From assembly GCF_021531075.1 (NCBI RefSeq), contig NZ_JADYTJ010000036.1, forward strand, positions 1-34,493: a stretch of 34,493 nt of DNA, read 5' to 3'. Origin of the DNA: Bacteroides caecigallinarum (lineage in GTDB: Bacteria > Bacteroidota > Bacteroidia > Bacteroidales > Bacteroidaceae). Made by a program: the position numbers and the translations under genes. This document shows, piece after piece, positions 33,031-34,493 of this stretch. The notes under the pieces are model-generated. The model was not told the origin of the DNA. It saw only the letters and a program-made list of their open reading frames with translations, and did no database searches. The first letter of the stretch is position 1. Each line of letters begins with the position of its first letter.

Positions 33031-34257
33031 TCAAAAAATAGATAGTTGACAATCTTCTTTCTGTCTCACGTCCAGAAGAGTTTCCCAATCTTTTTCCGGA
33101 TGATTGAAAAGGCTGTAGAAATCTACATAATACATAAGTGTAATCCTCATCATTGTTGCAAGACCGGAGAAACTCCATGAACGAGTCAGTTTCTTTTTCA
33201 TTACCATAAGCAACAGATTGGCTATAAGTGTCACCCAAATCTGTATTTTAATCGCATTTGCACTTTCCCCATAGAAGTATTTTAAGGGAAAGTTCTGTTT
33301 TATTTGCTTGAAAAGCAGCTCTATTTCCCAACGTTTGTGGTATATTTCTATAATCTCGTTTGGATCTGATTCCATATCGTTTGTAAGCAATGAAACCAGT
33401 TTGTGCTTTTTAATATCAACATAGGTAATGATACGGGCATGATGAATCAGAATTGTACCATCCTTCAGCATTTTTGAGAATGTTACATTTTGTATACGTA
33501 CCTCCATAAAGCCTTTATCATTCTGGTACATACAGTCCTCTATAATGTTGTATTTCAGGTTCTTCTTCATTTTTGTTACATATATAACTTCTCTTTGCGT
33601 GAGTGTTTCCAGTTTCTCATAATCAATGTATGCACGGTCCATGGCAATTATGTCACCTTTGTTCATTACTGACGGTCTTAACATGAAGGAATCGTTGGTT
33701 GCTGCCGAAGTGAACTTTATATCTGAAGGAACTCCTTCGTTGGCGTGTATGACAGTGTGTACCTTTATACCTCCTTTCTTCTTGCCAGTCTTGGGATGAC
33801 GTCCCACACCCTTGAACAGGAGATTGGAGAACAGAGTGATAGTGGTGGAATCAATAATCTGAAGACGCTTCATCCAGACTTTATCCCTGTTCTTGCGGCT
33901 GTCCGAGGAAAGTATATTTCTGTATGTAGTGTATAAGTCATGATAGATGGACTCAAATATAATTTCCGGCCGTCGTCTGTTGGCATCGGAAAGAGTACTG
34001 CGCGAAGGCATTAACCTGATAACTAAATGACAAAGTTTGCGGGATTCTGCCTGTAGGGAAGACATTATCTCCCGTAAGGAATCAAAACGCATGATGACCG
34101 CATAGAGCATAACGACAAGATGAGTCCATATGTCGAAACGTTTTACATAGTGCTCTCCACCATATTCACGACTTAACCGAAGGATTGTTGACTTGTCCAG
34201 TAATTTTATCACCTGACAATAGAGCGGCTGTCCGCTAAAATGTGTACTTTTGCCCAT
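33031..34257 (-). CDS. IS4-family transposase
   Basis: 408 residues, full length. The N-terminal 100 residues (MGKSTHFSGQPLYCQVIKLL...) resemble the DUF4372-like domain of this IS4 subgroup. The DDE catalytic residues are D136 in LQIIDSTTI, D207 in IAMDRAYIDY and E313. The IS4 signature Y-x2-R-x3-E-x6-K is exact (Y306, R309, E313, K320 in YHKRWEIELLFKQIK). All three catalytic acids are present, so the enzyme is probably functional for cut-and-paste transposition. The start lies 104 bases inside the right inverted repeat, behind a hairpin that could limit read-in expression. Confidence 0.93.
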   Translation of the reverse strand: MGKSTHFSGQPLYCQVIKLLDKSTILRLSREYGGEHYVKRFDIWTHLVVMLYAVIMRFDSLREIMSSLQAESRKLCHLVIRLMPSRSTLSDANRRRPEIIFESIYHDLYTTYRNILSSDSRKNRDKVWMKRLQIIDSTTITLFSNLLFKGVGRHPKTGKKKGGIKVHTVIHANEGVPSDIKFTSAATNDSFMLRPSVMNKGDIIAMDRAYIDYEKLETLTQREVIYVTKMKKNLKYNIIEDCMYQNDKGFMEVRIQNVTFSKMLKDGTILIHHARIITYVDIKKHKLVSLLTNDMESDPNEIIEIYHKRWEIELLFKQIKQNFPLKYFYGESANAIKIQIWVTLIANLLLMVMKKKLTRSWSFSGLATMMRITLMYYVDFYSLFNHPEKDWETLLDVRQKEDCQLSIF

Positions 34258-34298
34258 AATTAGATTTTATTGTTTGGCGACTGAAATCTAACGAAAAT

Positions 34299-34326
34299 GG
34301 GCTGACTTCGCAAATGAAGTCAGCCC
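34299..34326. promoter_or_regulatory. hairpin upstream of the transposase gene
   Basis: GGGCTGACTTC (34299-34309) is a perfect 11-bp inverted repeat of GAAGTCAGCCC (34316-34326) with a 6-base loop. In RNA entering from the right flank it would form about 40 bases before the transposase start. Such structures in other IS reduce transposase made from outside promoters; here that is inference. Confidence 0.6.
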
Positions 34327-34402
34327 TAATTTTATGGCTTTGTAAAATTTTTATCGGACAGTAATAGATGTTTATATTGAATGCCCTTATGGAATGAGGT
34401 TT

Positions 34403-34492
34403 TCAATCTATGTTCTCTCTATATTTAGTTCCGTATTTTTCGTAATATTTCTGGTTTATCTTTTTTTGAAGCACTGTTTGTGCTTTTTTGTA
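34403..34492 (-). CDS. 3' end of an unidentified gene, cut by the window
   Basis: The last 30 codons on the minus strand end in TGA at 34403-34405 and read YKKAQTVLQKKINQKYYEKYG then TKYRENID. The Lys/Tyr/Glu-rich helical composition looks like a genuine C-terminus, and the frame is open to the window edge. The family cannot be told. The IS right end lies only 42 bases beyond its stop, so the insertion spared the gene. Confidence 0.45.
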   Translation of the reverse strand, partial: YKKAQTVLQKKINQKYYEKYGTKYRENID

Positions 34493-34493
34493 G

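Larger units (their letters stand above)
32941..34361 (-). mobile_element. IS4-family insertion sequence, 1,421 bp, apparently intact
   Basis: The ends are perfect 13-bp inverted repeats: CTGTCCGATAAAA at 32941-32953 and TTTTATCGGACAG at 34349-34361. Between them lies one full-length transposase read on the minus strand. Strong hairpins sit just inside both ends. The bases flanking the element (TAATTATTG on the left, TAATAGATG on the right) do not give a convincing target duplication, so the exact outer limits or the history of the insertion remain open. Confidence 0.85.

Noticed and set aside
33008-33238. 76-codon frame within the IS
   Set aside because: It lies in another frame inside the transposase gene on the same strand; no evidence for a second IS protein.
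1-34493. CRISPR arrays, tRNA genes, T-box or classical riboswitches
   Set aside because: No regularly spaced direct repeats of CRISPR size, no cloverleaf with TTC-A arm, and no recognisable riboswitch core were seen by eye.

Overview
The window is chromosomal DNA from a member of the Bacteroidales, most likely Bacteroidaceae (Bacteroides/Phocaeicola type). Three things point there. Promoters have the Bacteroidota form (TTTG, about 19 bases, then TAnnTTTG) rather than TTGACA/TATAAT. The order ruvX-def-TPR-thrS-infC-rpmI-rplT is typical of the group. A Bacteroidales-1 type RNA follows rplT. Nothing was run against a database, so family names rest on motifs and recall.

Layout. 1-120: 3' end of a 5S rRNA and its terminator. 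288-386 (minus): a candidate small RNA with its own promoter and terminator. 458-5141 (minus): a complete hisG-hisD-hisC-hisB operon with a promoter and a ribosome-mediated attenuator whose 16-residue leader peptide has five consecutive histidines. 5171-7450: hotdog thioesterase and Dabb-domain protein (minus), then an MltF-like lytic transglycosylase (plus). 7537-8884 (minus): thioredoxin, a Skp/OmpH-like protein and a small membrane protein. 9122-14640 (plus): PepD peptidase, a secreted EEP-family phosphatase/nuclease-like protein, and a 984-residue protein with two receiver-like domains fused to a PEP-synthase-type nucleotide-binding domain.

14897-18430 (plus) is the accessory stretch. It holds a 7TM-AraC regulator with one frameshift, a LamG-membrane protein with two frameshifts, and an intact small AraC-type HTH protein. 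A 178-bp MITE-like element follows at 18463-18640.

18677-23940 (minus): M20 dipeptidase and aroC (2-bp spacing); a short tandem repeat; a TPM-domain protein with lemA; then a YtxH/holin-like/hypothetical cluster with an internal terminator. 24175-25744 (plus): SPOR lipoprotein and PCMD-domain protein. 25816-32265 (plus): ruvX, def, TPR protein, thrS, infC, rpmI and rplT, with folded spacers in the translation operon. 32348-32566: the Bacteroidales-1 (6S-like) RNA. 32941-34361: an intact IS4-family insertion sequence. The right edge cuts a gene on the minus strand.

Most of the window is housekeeping. The most informative signals are non-coding (his attenuator, candidate sRNA, 6S-like RNA with a palindromic promoter), together with the receiver/PEP-synthase fusion and the decaying AraC-LamG locus.
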